Shown: positions 24,788 to 34,289, numbered from the stretch's first letter. The stretch is 64,000 nt of DNA from Comamonas testosteroni (GCF_000761245.1 NZ_AWOR01000001.1:434001-498000); one strand, 5' to 3'. Numbers and translations: made by a program. The notes: a model not told the origin generated them from the letters alone.

Positions 24788-27643
24788 TCAAGCCTTGGTG
24801 CGGACTTCGCCCGTGCCGTGCAGATTGCTGTCGCAGCGGCCGCAGATCGAGGGGTGCTCGGGGTTCGCGCCCACGTCTTCACGGTAATGCCAGCAGCGCT
24901 CGCACTTGGCGTGCTCGCTGGCCTTCACGGTGGTGCTCAGGGCATCGCCGGCCACGGCAGTCGCTGCCGAGGTGATGAAGACGAACTTCAGATCGTCCTT
25001 GAGGCTTTGCAGCAGGGCCAGGTCTTCGGGCTCGGCCGTGAGCGTGACTTCGGCCTGCAGGGACGAGCCCACGGCGCCGGTGGTGCGCACCACTTCGATG
25101 TCCTTGTTGACCAGGTTGCGGATCTCGCACAGGCGCGTCCACTTGGCCAGCAGGCCTTCGTCGCCGGCGGGCAGCTCGGTGAACTTCTCCAGGAAGATGG
25201 ATTCGCTGTGGCCCACGATCTTCCAGGCTTCCTCGGCCGTGAAGGACAGGAAGGGCGACATCCAGCGCAGCAGCGCCTGGGTGATCTGGTAGAGCGCGGT
25301 CTGGGCCGAGCGGCGTGCCAGGCTCTTGGGGGCGCTGGTGTAGAGGCGGTCCTTGAGCACGTCCAGGTAGAAGCCGCCCAGGTCTTCGGAGCAGAACAGC
25401 TGCAGCTTGGCGACCACGGGGTGGAACTCGTAGACCTTGTAGTGGGCCAGGATCTCCTGCTGCAGCTGGGCCGAACGCGCCAGCGCGAACTGGTCGATCT
25501 CCAGCATCTCGCCGTAGGCCACGGCATCCTTGCTCGCATCGAAGTCGCTGGTGTTGGCCAGCAAAAACCGCAGCGTGTTGCGGATGCGGCGATAGGCGTC
25601 CACCACGCGGGCCAGGATCTTGTCGTCGATGCCCAGGTCGCCCGAGTAGTCGGTCGAGGCCACCCACAGACGGATGATTTCCGCGCCCATCTTGCTGGAC
25701 ACGTCCTGCGGGGCCACGGTGTTGCCCAGCGACTTGGACATCTTCTTGCCCTGGCCGTCCACGGTGAAGCCGTGGGTCAGCAGGCCGCGATAGGGCGCGC
25801 GGCCGAAGATAGCCGACGCCAGCAGCAGCGAGCTGTGGAACCAGCCGCGGTGCTGGTCGTGGCCTTCCAGGTACAGATCGGCCTCGGGACCCTTGTCGTG
25901 GTGGTGCTCGGGGTGGGTGCCGCGCAGCACATGCCAGAAGGTGGAGCCGGAGTCGAACCAGACTTCCAGAATATCGGTGCTCTTGGTGTAGCTCTTGGCC
26001 TCTTCGGCGCCCAGGATATCTTCGGTGCTCACGCGGCTCCAGGCCTCGATGCCGCCTTGCTCGATCATGGCGGCCGCCTGGTCGATGATCTCCATGGTGC
26101 GCGGGTGCAGGGCGCCCGTGTCCACATGCAGGAAGAAGGGGATGGGCACGCCCCAGCTGCGCTGGCGCGAGATGCACCAGTCGGGACGGCCGGCGATCAT
26201 GGCGCGCAGGCGGTCCTGACCGTTTTGCGGGTAAAAGTTGGTCTGCTCGATGGCATCCAGCGCGATCTGGCGCAGGGTCTTCTCGGGCTTTTGCGCGGGA
26301 TCGGTGAACACGCCTTCGCCCTCGTCCATGCGGATGAACCACTGGGCGGCCGCGCGGTAGATGACGGGCGTCTTGTGGCGCCAGCAGTGCGGATAGCTGT
26401 GGCTGATGGTGGTGGTGTCCATCAGGCGGCCCGCGACCTTCAGCGCGTCGAGGATGACGGGCACGGCCTTCCAGATATGCTGGCCGCCGAACATGGGCAG
26501 ATCGGCCGCGTACACGCCGTTGCCCTGCACGGGGTTCAGGATCTGCTTGTAGTCCATGCCGTTGGACATGCAGCTGTTGAAGTCGTCCACGCCATAGGCG
26601 GGCGCCGAGTGCACGATGCCGGTGCCGTCGTCGGCGGTGGCGTATTCGGCCAGGTACACGGGCGAGATGCGGTCAAAGCCCTTGTCCACATGGGCCAGCG
26701 GGTGCTTGAAGGGCATGTGGTCGAGCTTTTCGCCCTTGGCGGTGGCGAGCACGCGGCCTTCCAGCTTCCAGCGGGCCAGGCATTTCTCGACCAGGGCGGA
26801 GGCCACGATCAGCAGGCCGCGCTCGGTCTCCACTAGGCTGTATTCCAGATCGGGGTTGACGTTGAGCGCCTGGTTGGCGGGGATGGTCCAGGCCGTGGTC
26901 GTCCAGATGACGATGAAGGCTTGCTTGTCGAGCTTGTCCAGGCCGAATGCTGCGGCCAGTCTGGCCGGCTCGGCGGCGGGGAACATCACGTCCAGCGTCT
27001 GGCTTTGCTTGTCGGCGTATTCGATCTCGAACTCGGCCAGCGAGGAGGCACAGTCAAAGCACCAGTACACGGGCTTGAGGCCGCGGTAGACAAAGCCACG
27101 CTCCATCACCTTCTTCAAGGCACGCAGCTCGGCGGCCTCGTTGGCGTAGTTCATGGTCTTGTAGGGGTGGTTCCAGTCGCCAAGCACGCCCAGGCGCTTG
27201 AAGTCCACCATCTGCTGCTCGATCTGTTCGGCGGCAAAGGCGCGGCTCTTGGCCTGCATCTCGTCGCGCGGCAGATTGCGGCCATGCAGCTTCTCGATGG
27301 CGTTCTCGATGGGCAGACCGTGGCAGTCCCAGCCCGGTGCGTAGAGCGCATCAAAGCCTTCGAGCTGGCGGCTCTTGACGATCATGTCCTTGAGGATCTT
27401 GTTCACCGCATGGCCGATGTGCAGCTTGCCGTTGGCGTACGGAGGGCCGTCGTGCAGGATGAACTTGGGCGCTCCGCTGCGGGCGTCACGCAGCTTCTTG
27501 TAGATGCCTTTGTCTTCCCATTCCTTGGCCCAGGCGGGCTCGCGCTTGGGCAGGTCGCCGCGCATGGGGAAAGGGGTGTCGGGCATGTTCAGCGTGGCGC
27601 GGTAAGCGGACGCTTCGGGCTTGTTGGACTTCGAATCAGACAT
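24788..27643 (-). CDS. ileS: Isoleucine--tRNA ligase
   Basis: A 951-residue class Ia aminoacyl-tRNA synthetase that charges tRNA-Ile. HIGH is present in [13 protein letters not shown] (residues 75-78), KMSKS in [12 protein letters not shown], and the editing domain in between ([13 protein letters not shown]). The C-terminal zinc site uses four cysteines in CERC and CGRC. The start [11 protein letters not shown] at 27643 was chosen over a Met six codons upstream; it is preceded by an AAGG ribosome site. The gene sits between ribF and lspA on the same strand. Confidence 0.98.
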   Translation of the reverse strand: MSDSKSNKPEASAYRATLNMPDTPFPMRGDLPKREPAWAKEWEDKGIYKKLRDARSGAPKFILHDGPPYANGKLHIGHAVNKILKDMIVKSRQLEGFDALYAPGWDCHGLPIENAIEKLHGRNLPRDEMQAKSRAFAAEQIEQQMVDFKRLGVLGDWNHPYKTMNYANEAAELRALKKVMERGFVYRGLKPVYWCFDCASSLAEFEIEYADKQSQTLDVMFPAAEPARLAAAFGLDKLDKQAFIVIWTTTAWTIPANQALNVNPDLEYSLVETERGLLIVASALVEKCLARWKLEGRVLATAKGEKLDHMPFKHPLAHVDKGFDRISPVYLAEYATADDGTGIVHSAPAYGVDDFNSCMSNGMDYKQILNPVQGNGVYAADLPMFGGQHIWKAVPVILDALKVAGRLMDTTTISHSYPHCWRHKTPVIYRAAAQWFIRMDEGEGVFTDPAQKPEKTLRQIALDAIEQTNFYPQNGQDRLRAMIAGRPDWCISRQRSWGVPIPFFLHVDTGALHPRTMEIIDQAAAMIEQGGIEAWSRVSTEDILGAEEAKSYTKSTDILEVWFDSGSTFWHVLRGTHPEHHHDKGPEADLYLEGHDQHRGWFHSSLLLASAIFGRAPYRGLLTHGFTVDGQGKKMSKSLGNTVAPQDVSSKMGAEIIRLWVASTDYSGDLGIDDKILARVVDAYRRIRNTLRFLLANTSDFDASKDAVAYGEMLEIDQFALARSAQLQQEILAHYKVYEFHPVVAKLQLFCSEDLGGFYLDVLKDRLYTSAPKSLARRSAQTALYQITQALLRWMSPFLSFTAEEAWKIVGHSESIFLEKFTELPAGDEGLLAKWTRLCEIRNLVNKDIEVVRTTGAVGSSLQAEVTLTAEPEDLALLQSLKDDLKFVFITSAATAVAGDALSTTVKASEHAKCERCWHYREDVGANPEHPSICGRCDSNLHGTGEVRTKA

Positions 27644-27748
27644 GGGAAACCTTGAAAGCAATGCAAGGCCCGGGCAGTTCTGCCTGGGCGTGAATGGTGA
27701 GGTGAGCGCCAGTGCGCTGCTGCGCCTGGAACGTGCGAGCAGCGAGCT

Positions 27749-28810
27749 TCAAATTCGGTCGCGCGTGGTCTGGCGACGGGTCTCTGTGTGCGACGAGGTG
27801 TGAGACGGTATGTGGGCCGAGGCGAAAAACGCGCGCGCGTCATCGCAGTCCTTGGCGATGCCGACCGTCAGGGCATCGAGACTGTCATACTTCAGCTCGT
27901 CGTGCAGTTTGTGCAGAAGTTCCACGCGGATGATTTTACCGTAGGCACCTTCTCCACCCAGCTGGGCGGGCCAATCGAAACAGTGGGTCTCCAGCAGCAC
28001 CCGGCCGCCGTTGATGTCGTTGGGGTCCAGCGAGGGGCGCACCCCCAGGTTGGCCACGCCCTGCAGCGGTTGGTCCGTCAGCCCGTGCACCAGCACGGCA
28101 AAAATGCCGCTGGCGGCAGGCTTCCAATGGTCGAAGCGCAGATTCAGCGTGCGAAAGCCGTCCTCGGCTCCGCTTTGGGATTCGGCCAGCTTGCGGCCCA
28201 GCTTGCGTCCATGCACCACATGGCCCGAGATGCGGTAGGGGTGGCCCAGCAGCTTGGCGGCCTGCTGCATGTCGCCGTCGGCCAGCGCCTCGCGCACGGC
28301 CGTGCTGGACACGCGCAGGCCATGGACTTCATAGCTGTTCATGCGGGCCACATCAAAGCCCAGGGCCTGGCCGGCGTTGTCCAGCATGGCGTAGTCGCCG
28401 GCGCGCTTGGCACCAAAGCGGAAGTCGTCACCCACCAGCACGTATTTGGCGCCCAGACCCGAGATCAGCACATCCTGAATGAAGTCTTCGGGGCTTTGGC
28501 TGGCCAGGGCCTGGTTGAAGGGCAGGATCACGACCTGATCGACGCCGCAGACTTCGAGCTGGCTGAGCTTGTCGCGCAGCGTGCCCACGCGGGCCGGGGC
28601 CAGCTCAGGCTTGCCCAGCTTCTTGGCAAAGTAGTCGCGCGGGTGCGGCTCGAAGGTCATGGCGCAGCTGGGAATGCCGCGCTGGGCCGCCTCGGCCTTG
28701 AGCAGGCCCAGCATGGCTTGATGTCCCCGGTGTACACCATCAAAATTGCCAATAGTCACAGCACAGGCCGGAGCCAGGCCGGGATGATTGATACCGCGAA
28801 AAATCTTCAT
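27749..28810 (-). CDS. ribF: Bifunctional riboflavin kinase / FAD synthetase
   Basis: A 353-residue enzyme that makes FMN and then FAD. The N-terminal adenylyltransferase domain shows AVTIGNFDGVHRGHQAML with the HxGH-like site and VLVGDDFRFGAKRAGD. The C-terminal kinase domain shows GHVVHGRKLGRKL and LGVRPSLDPNDINGGRVLLETHCFDW, with Ser where PT is usual in the GxRPT motif. The start MKIFRGINHPG (28810) is the family start; a longer frame to 28942 overlaps the divergent HNH gene's leader. It is the first gene of the ribF-ileS-lspA group. Confidence 0.96.
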   Translation of the reverse strand: MKIFRGINHPGLAPACAVTIGNFDGVHRGHQAMLGLLKAEAAQRGIPSCAMTFEPHPRDYFAKKLGKPELAPARVGTLRDKLSQLEVCGVDQVVILPFNQALASQSPEDFIQDVLISGLGAKYVLVGDDFRFGAKRAGDYAMLDNAGQALGFDVARMNSYEVHGLRVSSTAVREALADGDMQQAAKLLGHPYRISGHVVHGRKLGRKLAESQSGAEDGFRTLNLRFDHWKPAASGIFAVLVHGLTDQPLQGVANLGVRPSLDPNDINGGRVLLETHCFDWPAQLGGEGAYGKIIRVELLHKLHDELKYDSLDALTVGIAKDCDDARAFFASAHIPSHTSSHTETRRQTTRDRI

Positions 28811-28992
28811 GGGCTGCTTTGTTATTTGTAGCAACTGGCGCCGATGCATGCGACACAAGCCGTCAATTTGACATAGTTTCAGAGTATATTGCTTCAAATC
28901 AGGCAGCTGTGGAGGCTGCACGATTGTGCTCAAAAGCGCCAAGATGCTTGTCCGTTTTCCGTGGTCGATGTTTGACTGTATGGAGGCTGGTT

Positions 28993-29550
28993 GTGAAAGT
29001 CTTGAAGCTGACAGCCCAGGGGCTGCCGCAGTCCTGGGTAACGCTGGAGCAGGCGGCGCTGCATTACGCAGCAGAAGATGTGCGCTGGGAAGCCGGTGTC
29101 GAAATCGCCTGCTTTCGTGGTGGCCACAATGCGGTGACGGGCAAGCAGTCAGTCATTCACATCAACTCCATCATCGGCACCAAGGGCATGCCGAATATCA
29201 ACCCGCACGAATTGCTGCCGGGGCTGACGAATGGCAAGCTCTTTGCTCGTGACCGCTGTGTCTGCGCCTATTGCGGGCGGCAGTTTCATGAAGGCGATCT
29301 CACTCGCGAGCACATTGTCCCCGTGAGCACCGGCGGGCAGCACAGCTGGATGAATCTGGTCACTGCCTGCCGCGCCTGCAATCACCGCAAGGGTGCCAGA
29401 ACGCCGGAGCAGGCCCGCATGCCTTTGCTCTACACGCCCTACACGCCCACGCTGTGGGAGGATTTCATCCTGAGAAACCGCCGCATTCTGGCCGACCAGA
29501 TGGAGTTTCTCGTGGCCCATGTGCCGCGTGGATCACGCTGGCGCAGTTAA
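28993..29550 (+). CDS. HNH endonuclease family protein
   Basis: A 185-residue protein whose C-terminal half is an HNH nuclease with a zinc-knuckle frame: CAYC at 91-94, REHIVP with the first catalytic His (107), NLVTACRACN with Asn121 and a second Cys pair (126, 129), and HRKG (His131). The N-terminal 80 residues are similar across this common bacterial family, which is of unknown role. The start is the GTG at 28993, set by a strong GGAGG at 28982-28986. Earlier in-frame starts lack such a site. It diverges from ribF and is not linked to a restriction or phage cluster. Confidence 0.9.
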   Translation: MKVLKLTAQGLPQSWVTLEQAALHYAAEDVRWEAGVEIACFRGGHNAVTGKQSVIHINSIIGTKGMPNINPHELLPGLTNGKLFARDRCVCAYCGRQFHEGDLTREHIVPVSTGGQHSWMNLVTACRACNHRKGARTPEQARMPLLYTPYTPTLWEDFILRNRRILADQMEFLVAHVPRGSRWRS

Positions 29551-29560
29551 AAAGAGCATG

Positions 29561-29591
29561 AAAAAAGCCCCGGGCAGGAGCACGCGGGGCT
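29561..29591 (-). terminator. Terminator of the urate/purine operon (minus strand)
   Basis: On the minus strand, AGCCCCG (29591-29585) and CGGGGCT (29572-29566) pair and run into a T6 tract. It lies 26 bases past the deaminase stop and just after the convergent HNH gene. Confidence 0.8.
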
Positions 29592-29616
29592 GTAAAGAGA
29601 GGACGCAAGAAAGCGC

Positions 29617-30114
29617 TCAGGCGGTGGCTGCGGTGGTAGAGACGGCCTTTTGCCAGGCCTCGTAGAGGTCCTCGCCCGTGTCGCGCACGCGCTGGCCGAT
29701 CAGGGCCATCTCGCGCTGGTCTTCGCTCTTGGCCAGTTCCACATAGCCGCGCGCGGCCGACAGATCGTAGGGCTCGCCGTCTTCGTTGGAGTAGGCGAAG
29801 TACACCTGCTTCACGCCGGCCAGCAGCATGGCCGTATAGCACATGGAGCAAGGGTAGCCGCTGGCATACATGACAGCGCCCGACAGATCGGTGCTGGCCT
29901 GGGCCTTGGCGCCTATGCGCAAAGCCTGCATCTCGGCGTGGGCCGAAGGGTCGCAGAGCTCGTCGACCTGGTTGACGGCGCGCGCCAGCACCTTGCCGTC
30001 ACGCACCAGCACGGCCCCGAAGGGCCAGGTGGGCTGCTGGCGGCCCTTGACATTGCCCATGGCCAGGCGGATGGATTCAAGCAGGTATTTGCCGCTGTCG
30101 TTTTCGTTGTTCAT
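29617..30114 (-). CDS. Nucleobase deaminase, guanine deaminase-like (copy 1)
   Basis: A 165-residue CDA-fold deaminase. The zinc site is HAE at residues 59-61 and P-C-S-M-C (Cys89, Cys92), in DPSAHAEMQALR and SGYPCSMCYTAMLLAG. The overall layout, with a C-terminal YEAWQKAV helix, resembles the bacterial GuaD type, which converts guanine to xanthine. Activity on adenine-type or other bases cannot be excluded. It is the last gene of the operon with MFS transporter and both 5-hydroxyisourate hydrolases, consistent with guanine to xanthine to urate catabolism. A second copy, about 85% identical over about 149 residues by my alignment, lies at 35313-35807. Confidence 0.88.
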   Translation of the reverse strand: MNNENDSGKYLLESIRLAMGNVKGRQQPTWPFGAVLVRDGKVLARAVNQVDELCDPSAHAEMQALRIGAKAQASTDLSGAVMYASGYPCSMCYTAMLLAGVKQVYFAYSNEDGEPYDLSAARGYVELAKSEDQREMALIGQRVRDTGEDLYEAWQKAVSTTAATA

Positions 30115-30138
30115 TGAGTCGTTCTCCTTGGTAAAAAA

Positions 30139-30474
30139 TCAGCTGCCGCGGTAGGTGTTGAAGAACCACGGCGAGCACAGCATGGGCACGTGGTAGTGCT
30201 GAGCAGCGTCGAAGATGGAAAAGCGCACCAGCACTTCTTCCGACAGCGCCGTGGGCTCCTTGAAATGCTCGCCTGTGTAAAAGCGCAGCTCGAAGTCCCC
30301 GGTGCGGGCCGCGGCGGCGGGCAGCATGGGGGCGTCGGTGCGGCCGTCGGCATTGGTGCGGGTGCTGTTCAGGCGCTGCGCGGGGGTCTGCGCCACGTCG
30401 TAGAGTTCCACCCGCATGCCGGCGATGGGGCGGCCGGTGGTGAGGTTGAGTACATGGGTGCTGATGCCTGCCAT
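30139..30474 (-). CDS. uraH: 5-hydroxyisourate hydrolase (cytoplasmic)
   Basis: A 111-residue transthyretin-related protein that hydrolyses 5-hydroxyisourate, the product of urate oxidation, to OHCU. It has the short form, no signal peptide, the N-terminal STHVLNL with the catalytic His, internal GRTDAPML and the diagnostic C-terminal YRGS tetrapeptide. It lies 43 bases downstream of a second, exported paralogue and 24 bases upstream of a deaminase gene on the same strand. The next enzyme, UraD, is encoded across the divergent promoter at 33517. Confidence 0.95.
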   Translation of the reverse strand: MAGISTHVLNLTTGRPIAGMRVELYDVAQTPAQRLNSTRTNADGRTDAPMLPAAAARTGDFELRFYTGEHFKEPTALSEEVLVRFSIFDAAQHYHVPMLCSPWFFNTYRGS

Positions 30475-30517
30475 GGTGGTCTTTCGATGGGTTGCGATAG
30501 AGCGCAGATATGGCGGC

Positions 30518-31033
30518 TTAGCTGCCGCGCGAATAGGTGTAGCTCCAGGGGCCGAACTGAATGGGCAGGTGGATGCGCTCTGCCGTGTTCACGATCTGGA
30601 AGCGCACCGGCACCTTGGACAGAAAGGCCGGGCGCGGCAGCCTGGCGCCCTTGGCCGCAAAGTACTCGTCCACATGCAGCAGCATTTCGTAGCGGCCGCT
30701 GCGGTAGCTGTCGTCAATCAGCAGCGGCTCGTCGGCGCGGCCGTTGGCATTCACGACAAAGCTGCGTATCGGCACATAGGTCTCGCCGTCGAAGCGCGAG
30801 AAGTCGATGCGCAAGCCCGTGGCCGCAGAACCATGGAAGGTGTCCACGGCATGCATGGTCAGGCGCGGGCTGACGCCATGCAGCACGATGGGGCCGGCGG
30901 CCTGGGCGGGCGCTACCGGGGCCTTGTCGGCGGCCAGTGCTCCGTGTGTGGCCGTCAGGGCCGAGGCGCCGAGCGCCAGGCCCGAGAGTGCGAACTGCCG
31001 GCGCGACGGGGTTGATGTGGGTGTGGAATGCAT
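30518..31033 (-). CDS. Tat-exported 5-hydroxyisourate hydrolase-like (transthyretin-like) protein
   Basis: A 171-residue paralogue of UraH with a twin-arginine signal: SRRQFALSG at residues 10-18 is followed by a hydrophobic Ala/Leu stretch to about 35. The mature domain retains LTMHAVDTFHG at the N-terminal His region, NANGRADEPLL, and ends YSRGS rather than YRGS, so the last motif has one inserted residue compared with the cytoplasmic copy. It should act in the periplasm. An AAGGAG site precedes the ATG. In this frame an open reading continues upstream through the MFS gene, but that part is only an antiphase shadow. Confidence 0.88.
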   Translation of the reverse strand: MHSTPTSTPSRRQFALSGLALGASALTATHGALAADKAPVAPAQAAGPIVLHGVSPRLTMHAVDTFHGSAATGLRIDFSRFDGETYVPIRSFVVNANGRADEPLLIDDSYRSGRYEMLLHVDEYFAAKGARLPRPAFLSKVPVRFQIVNTAERIHLPIQFGPWSYTYSRGS

Positions 31034-31047
31034 GGGAGATGACTCCT

Positions 31048-32385
31048 TCAGGCGTTCTTGCGGCGCTGGATGCGGGCGACGAAGGCGATGGCGAGAACGG
31101 CTGCCAGCGCTTCCACGATGGCCACCAGGTACAGGCCCGGAGCGACCTTGCCGGTAGAGGCCTTGATCACGCCCATCAGATAAGGGGCGCCGAAGCCGGC
31201 CAGATTGGCCACCGAGTTGATCAGCGCCACGCCCACGGCAGCGGCGCCGCCGCTGAGCAGCATGTTGGGCATCTGCCAGAACACGGGAATCGCGCTCATG
31301 GTGCCCACCAGTGCCAGGACCATGGCCGTCAGCGCCACCATCACGGGGATGCTGTCCATGCCCATGGTGACGGCCAGGGCCAGCATGCCCGCGGCGCCCA
31401 GCAGGACCGAGCCCGCGAAGTGCCAGCGCACCTCGCCACGGTGGTCGGAATGGCGACCGTTGATGATCATGCCGGCCGCGCCGAGCAGATAGGCTGCACC
31501 GGCGATCCAGCCCACCTGCATGGTGGATGTGAAGCCGGCTTCGCGAATCACGGTGGGAATCCAGAAGGTCAGCGTGGAGTTGGCGCACAGCAGGCAGAAG
31601 AACACGGCGATCAGCAGCCACACCATGGGGTTGCCGAACAGGGTGCGCCAGTCGCTGTGGCGCTCGCCCTGGGCCTTCTGGTCGATCTCGAGCTGCTGGC
31701 GCACGACGGCGCGGTCCGTGTCGGTGAGCCATTTGGCTTCCTCGGGACGGTCGGTCATGTAGAAGTAGGCAAAGATGCCGGCCAGCACCGAGGGGATGCC
31801 TTCGATGATGAACAGCCACTGCCAGCCGTGCATGCCGTGCGCGCCTGCCGCCCAGGTCATGATGCCGCCAGCCAGCGGGCCGCCGATGACGCCGGCGATG
31901 GCCGAGGCCGACATGAAGGTGCCGAAGGCCTTGGCGCGGCGCTTGGACGGATACCAGTAGGTCAGGTAGAGGATGATGCCGGGGTAGAAGCCCGCCTCGA
32001 ACACGCCCATCAGAAAGCGCAGTATGTAGAACTGGGTCGGTGTCGTGACCCAGGCCTGCAGGATGCAGATCAGGCCCCAGCCGATGGTGATGCGCATCAC
32101 CGTCTTCTTGGCGCCTATCTTCTGCAGCAGCATGTTGGACGGCACTTCGAACAGGAAGTAGCCGATGAAGAAGATGCCGGCGCCCAGGCCGTAGACGGCT
32201 TCGCTGAACTTCAGGTCGTCGAGCATCTGCAGCTTGGCGAAGCCGATGTTGACGCGGTCCAGCCAGGCCAGCACCCACAGCACGCCCAGAAAGGGCAGCA
32301 GGCGCCAGGAAATCTTGGAGTAGGTGGCGTCGACCTGATCGACGGAAGCAGCAGTGCCGCTGATGGGCACATGGTGAGCACTCAT
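31048..32385 (-). CDS. MFS transporter, anion:cation symporter (ACS) family
   Basis: A 445-residue major facilitator with twelve transmembrane segments. The first segment carries LAWLDRVNIGFAKL and the loop after helix 2 has LQKIGAKKTVMR. The sequence RFLMGVFEAGFYPGIILYLTYWYPSKRRAKAFG is the ACS-family signature seen in GarP, GudP, ExuT and phthalate-type carriers. It is the first gene of the minus-strand operon with the two HIU hydrolases and the deaminase. The substrate may be a purine breakdown product such as urate or an ureide, which is inferred from context only. An AAGGAC ribosome site precedes the ATG. Confidence 0.92.
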   Translation of the reverse strand: MSAHHVPISGTAASVDQVDATYSKISWRLLPFLGVLWVLAWLDRVNIGFAKLQMLDDLKFSEAVYGLGAGIFFIGYFLFEVPSNMLLQKIGAKKTVMRITIGWGLICILQAWVTTPTQFYILRFLMGVFEAGFYPGIILYLTYWYPSKRRAKAFGTFMSASAIAGVIGGPLAGGIMTWAAGAHGMHGWQWLFIIEGIPSVLAGIFAYFYMTDRPEEAKWLTDTDRAVVRQQLEIDQKAQGERHSDWRTLFGNPMVWLLIAVFFCLLCANSTLTFWIPTVIREAGFTSTMQVGWIAGAAYLLGAAGMIINGRHSDHRGEVRWHFAGSVLLGAAGMLALAVTMGMDSIPVMVALTAMVLALVGTMSAIPVFWQMPNMLLSGGAAAVGVALINSVANLAGFGAPYLMGVIKASTGKVAPGLYLVAIVEALAAVLAIAFVARIQRRKNA

Positions 32386-32472
32386 GGCAAGTCCTTGTCT
32401 CGGAAATTTGTTGTTGGGTTTGCGGACACTTGCATGGTCGCGACTTGTGGCGATATGCGAAACTAAGCGCCT

Positions 32473-32489
32473 GCTATGAGCCGCATAGC
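32473..32489. promoter_or_regulatory. Candidate LysR operator of the urate locus
   Basis: GCTATG-AGCCG-CATAGC is a perfect 6-bp inverted repeat with a five-base spacer, lying in the 130-bp gap between the MFS and LysR genes. It includes the LysR-box form T-N11-A (TATG-N5-CATA). Position and symmetry fit autoregulation and divergent control. Confidence 0.6.
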
Positions 32490-32515
32490 AAAATGCATAT
32501 CTCTAGGGAAAACAC

Positions 32516-33448
32516 GTGTCTCGCAGCGAAGAACCGTTCGATACCTATTTGCTGCGCGTGCTGTGCACCTTGATCAGCGAAAAAAGCGTGTCGCGCGCGG
32601 CAATACGCCTCAATCAGTCACAGCCGGCCATCAGCGCGGCGCTGCGGCGATTGCGGGCCATCTTCAACGACCCTCTGCTGGTGCGGGACAAGAACCGCAT
32701 GGTGCCGACGGCGCGTGCACTCCAGGCTGTGGAGCAGGCACGTGCGGCGCTGGGCCTGATCGATGGGCTGCTGAGCGTGGGCAAGGAATTTGTGGCCGAG
32801 ACCACGCAGCTGCGCTTCACCATCGCCATGCCCGACTATCTGGCGCCGCCCTTCATGGCGCGCGTGGTCCAGCTCATGCGTGCGCAGGCGCCGGGTGCGA
32901 GACTGGTCCTGCTGCCGCTGGGCCAGAACTTCGACTATGAGCAGGCCCTGCAAAGCGGCGAGGTGGATATCGTCATCGGCAATTGGCCGAGTCCGCCCGA
33001 GCATTTGCACATGTCCACGCTGCTAGAGGACGAGGTGGTCTGCCTGCTCGACGAGAAGCATCCTCTGGCCGAGCCGGGCCGGCTCACGGCCGAGCACTAT
33101 CTGCAGGCAGCGCATGTGGTGTTCACGCCTTACTCGCCCGATCAGCGCGGCGTGGTGGAAAGCAGTCTGGGCACCATGCGGTTGAGTCGTGACGGCCGCG
33201 TGCAGTGCTCGCATTTCTCGATGGCACCGGACCTGCTGGTGGGCACCGATCTGCTGCTGACCACCAGCCGTCATTTCGCGGCCTATCACGCCAGGCGGCT
33301 GCCGCTGGCCATGGTGCCTTTGCCCATGGGCAACCGCGTCATGCGCTTCTACCAGCTCTGGCATTCTTCCCGGCACCGGGATGCCTCCCATATCTGGCTG
33401 CGCGCCCTGCTCAATCAGGCCTCGCAGGTGCTGACGGCGTCGACGTAG
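32516..33448 (+). CDS. LysR family transcriptional regulator of the urate/purine locus
   Basis: A 310-residue regulator starting with GTG. The N-terminal winged helix reads LLRVLCTLISEKSVSRAAIRLNQSQPAISAALRRLRAIFNDPLLVR, with the Q-S-Q-P-A-I-S recognition helix. A two-lobed periplasmic-binding-like effector domain follows (residues about 95-300), with LTAEHYL and FSMAPDLLVGTDLLLTTSR. It is of the NodD/LinR-like branch. It diverges from the MFS-HIU hydrolase operon and precedes uraD by 68 bases, so it probably regulates both arms. The effector may be urate or an intermediate. Confidence 0.94.
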   Translation: MSRSEEPFDTYLLRVLCTLISEKSVSRAAIRLNQSQPAISAALRRLRAIFNDPLLVRDKNRMVPTARALQAVEQARAALGLIDGLLSVGKEFVAETTQLRFTIAMPDYLAPPFMARVVQLMRAQAPGARLVLLPLGQNFDYEQALQSGEVDIVIGNWPSPPEHLHMSTLLEDEVVCLLDEKHPLAEPGRLTAEHYLQAAHVVFTPYSPDQRGVVESSLGTMRLSRDGRVQCSHFSMAPDLLVGTDLLLTTSRHFAAYHARRLPLAMVPLPMGNRVMRFYQLWHSSRHRDASHIWLRALLNQASQVLTAST

Positions 33449-33516
33449 CTGGCTGCTATACGGGCTATAACAAGCCAGCACTGTGAGGCGGTAAACGCGC
33501 TTCCTACACTGGCCTC

Positions 33517-34068
33517 ATGACTAGCACCACTACCTCCTCCATCCCCACGCTCGACGAGCTCAACACCATGACGCACGCGGCCTTTGCGGCTGCGCTCGGC
33601 GAGGTTTTTGAATATGCCCCCTGGGTGGCCGATGCGGCCGCCGAGCAGCGTCCGTTCGCCAGCCTCGATGCACTGCATCAGGCCATGCTGGCCGCCGTGC
33701 ATGGCAGCCCGCGCGAGCAGACCCTGCGCTTTCTCTGCGGCCACCCTGAGCTGTCGGCCAGTGCCGTGCGCTCCGGCACGCTGACCGTTGACTCCCAGCA
33801 GGAGCAGCAAAGCGCGGGGCTGGGTGATCTGGAGCAGGCTCAGGGCGAGCGCCTGGTCTTGCTCAACGAGACCTATCGCAAGCGCCATGGCTTTCCCTTC
33901 ATCGCCTGTGTGCGCCACTACACGCGCGCCGGCCTGTTTGCCGAGCTGGCCTCGCGCACCGAGCGCGGCACCGAGCAGGAGTTCGCCGAAGCCCTGCGCC
34001 AGATCGGCTTCATCAGCCGACTGCGCCTGGCGCAGCGCGTGAGTGCTGGCAGCCTGCAGGCAGCCTGA
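33517..34068 (+). CDS. uraD: 2-oxo-4-hydroxy-4-carboxy-5-ureidoimidazoline (OHCU) decarboxylase
   Basis: A 183-residue all-helical enzyme that converts OHCU to S-allantoin, the third step of urate breakdown. Family marks are the opening TLDELNTMTHAAFAAALGEVFEYAPWVADAA, CGHPEL with the catalytic His, LVLLNETYRKRHGFPFIACV and the C-terminal RLAQRV. It is transcribed with or after the LysR gene and faces the operon encoding UraH. No urate oxidase, allantoinase or xanthine dehydrogenase is present in the window. Confidence 0.96.
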   Translation: MTSTTTSSIPTLDELNTMTHAAFAAALGEVFEYAPWVADAAAEQRPFASLDALHQAMLAAVHGSPREQTLRFLCGHPELSASAVRSGTLTVDSQQEQQSAGLGDLEQAQGERLVLLNETYRKRHGFPFIACVRHYTRAGLFAELASRTERGTEQEFAEALRQIGFISRLRLAQRVSAGSLQAA

Positions 34069-34084
34069 GCCCTGCAGCGCGCCC

Positions 34085-34107
34085 AAGCCTTGCAATGCGG
34101 GGCTTTT
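34085..34107 (+). terminator. Likely terminator after uraD
   Basis: AAGCCTTGC (34085-34093) and GCGGGGCTT (34097-34105) pair with two G-T pairs and end in a T4 tract, 16 bases after the uraD stop. Confidence 0.6.
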
Positions 34108-34289
34108 CTTATACTGGCTGGCCGCCTGACACCGCATGTCGGGGTTCGCTGCCCATGTGCAGCAGATGCCGCATGTACCGTGCTGGCGCGGCACGGGCTG
34201 CCTACTGCCGCAGTGGGAGTTCTCGGCGCCGGCTGAAATCCCCGCATGCTTGTGATTGAATTCGGGTTTAGACCTCATTTCTCGTTTTC

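Noticed and set aside
24818..26836. A 672-codon plus-strand frame
   Set aside because: Antisense to ileS, whose catalytic motifs are intact. The product is repetitive in Gly, Gln and His.
30518..32278. A single long protein joining the transthyretin-like domain to a 400-residue N-terminal region
   Set aside because: The upstream part is an out-of-frame reading of the MFS gene. The Tat signal and a good ribosome site place the real start at 31033.
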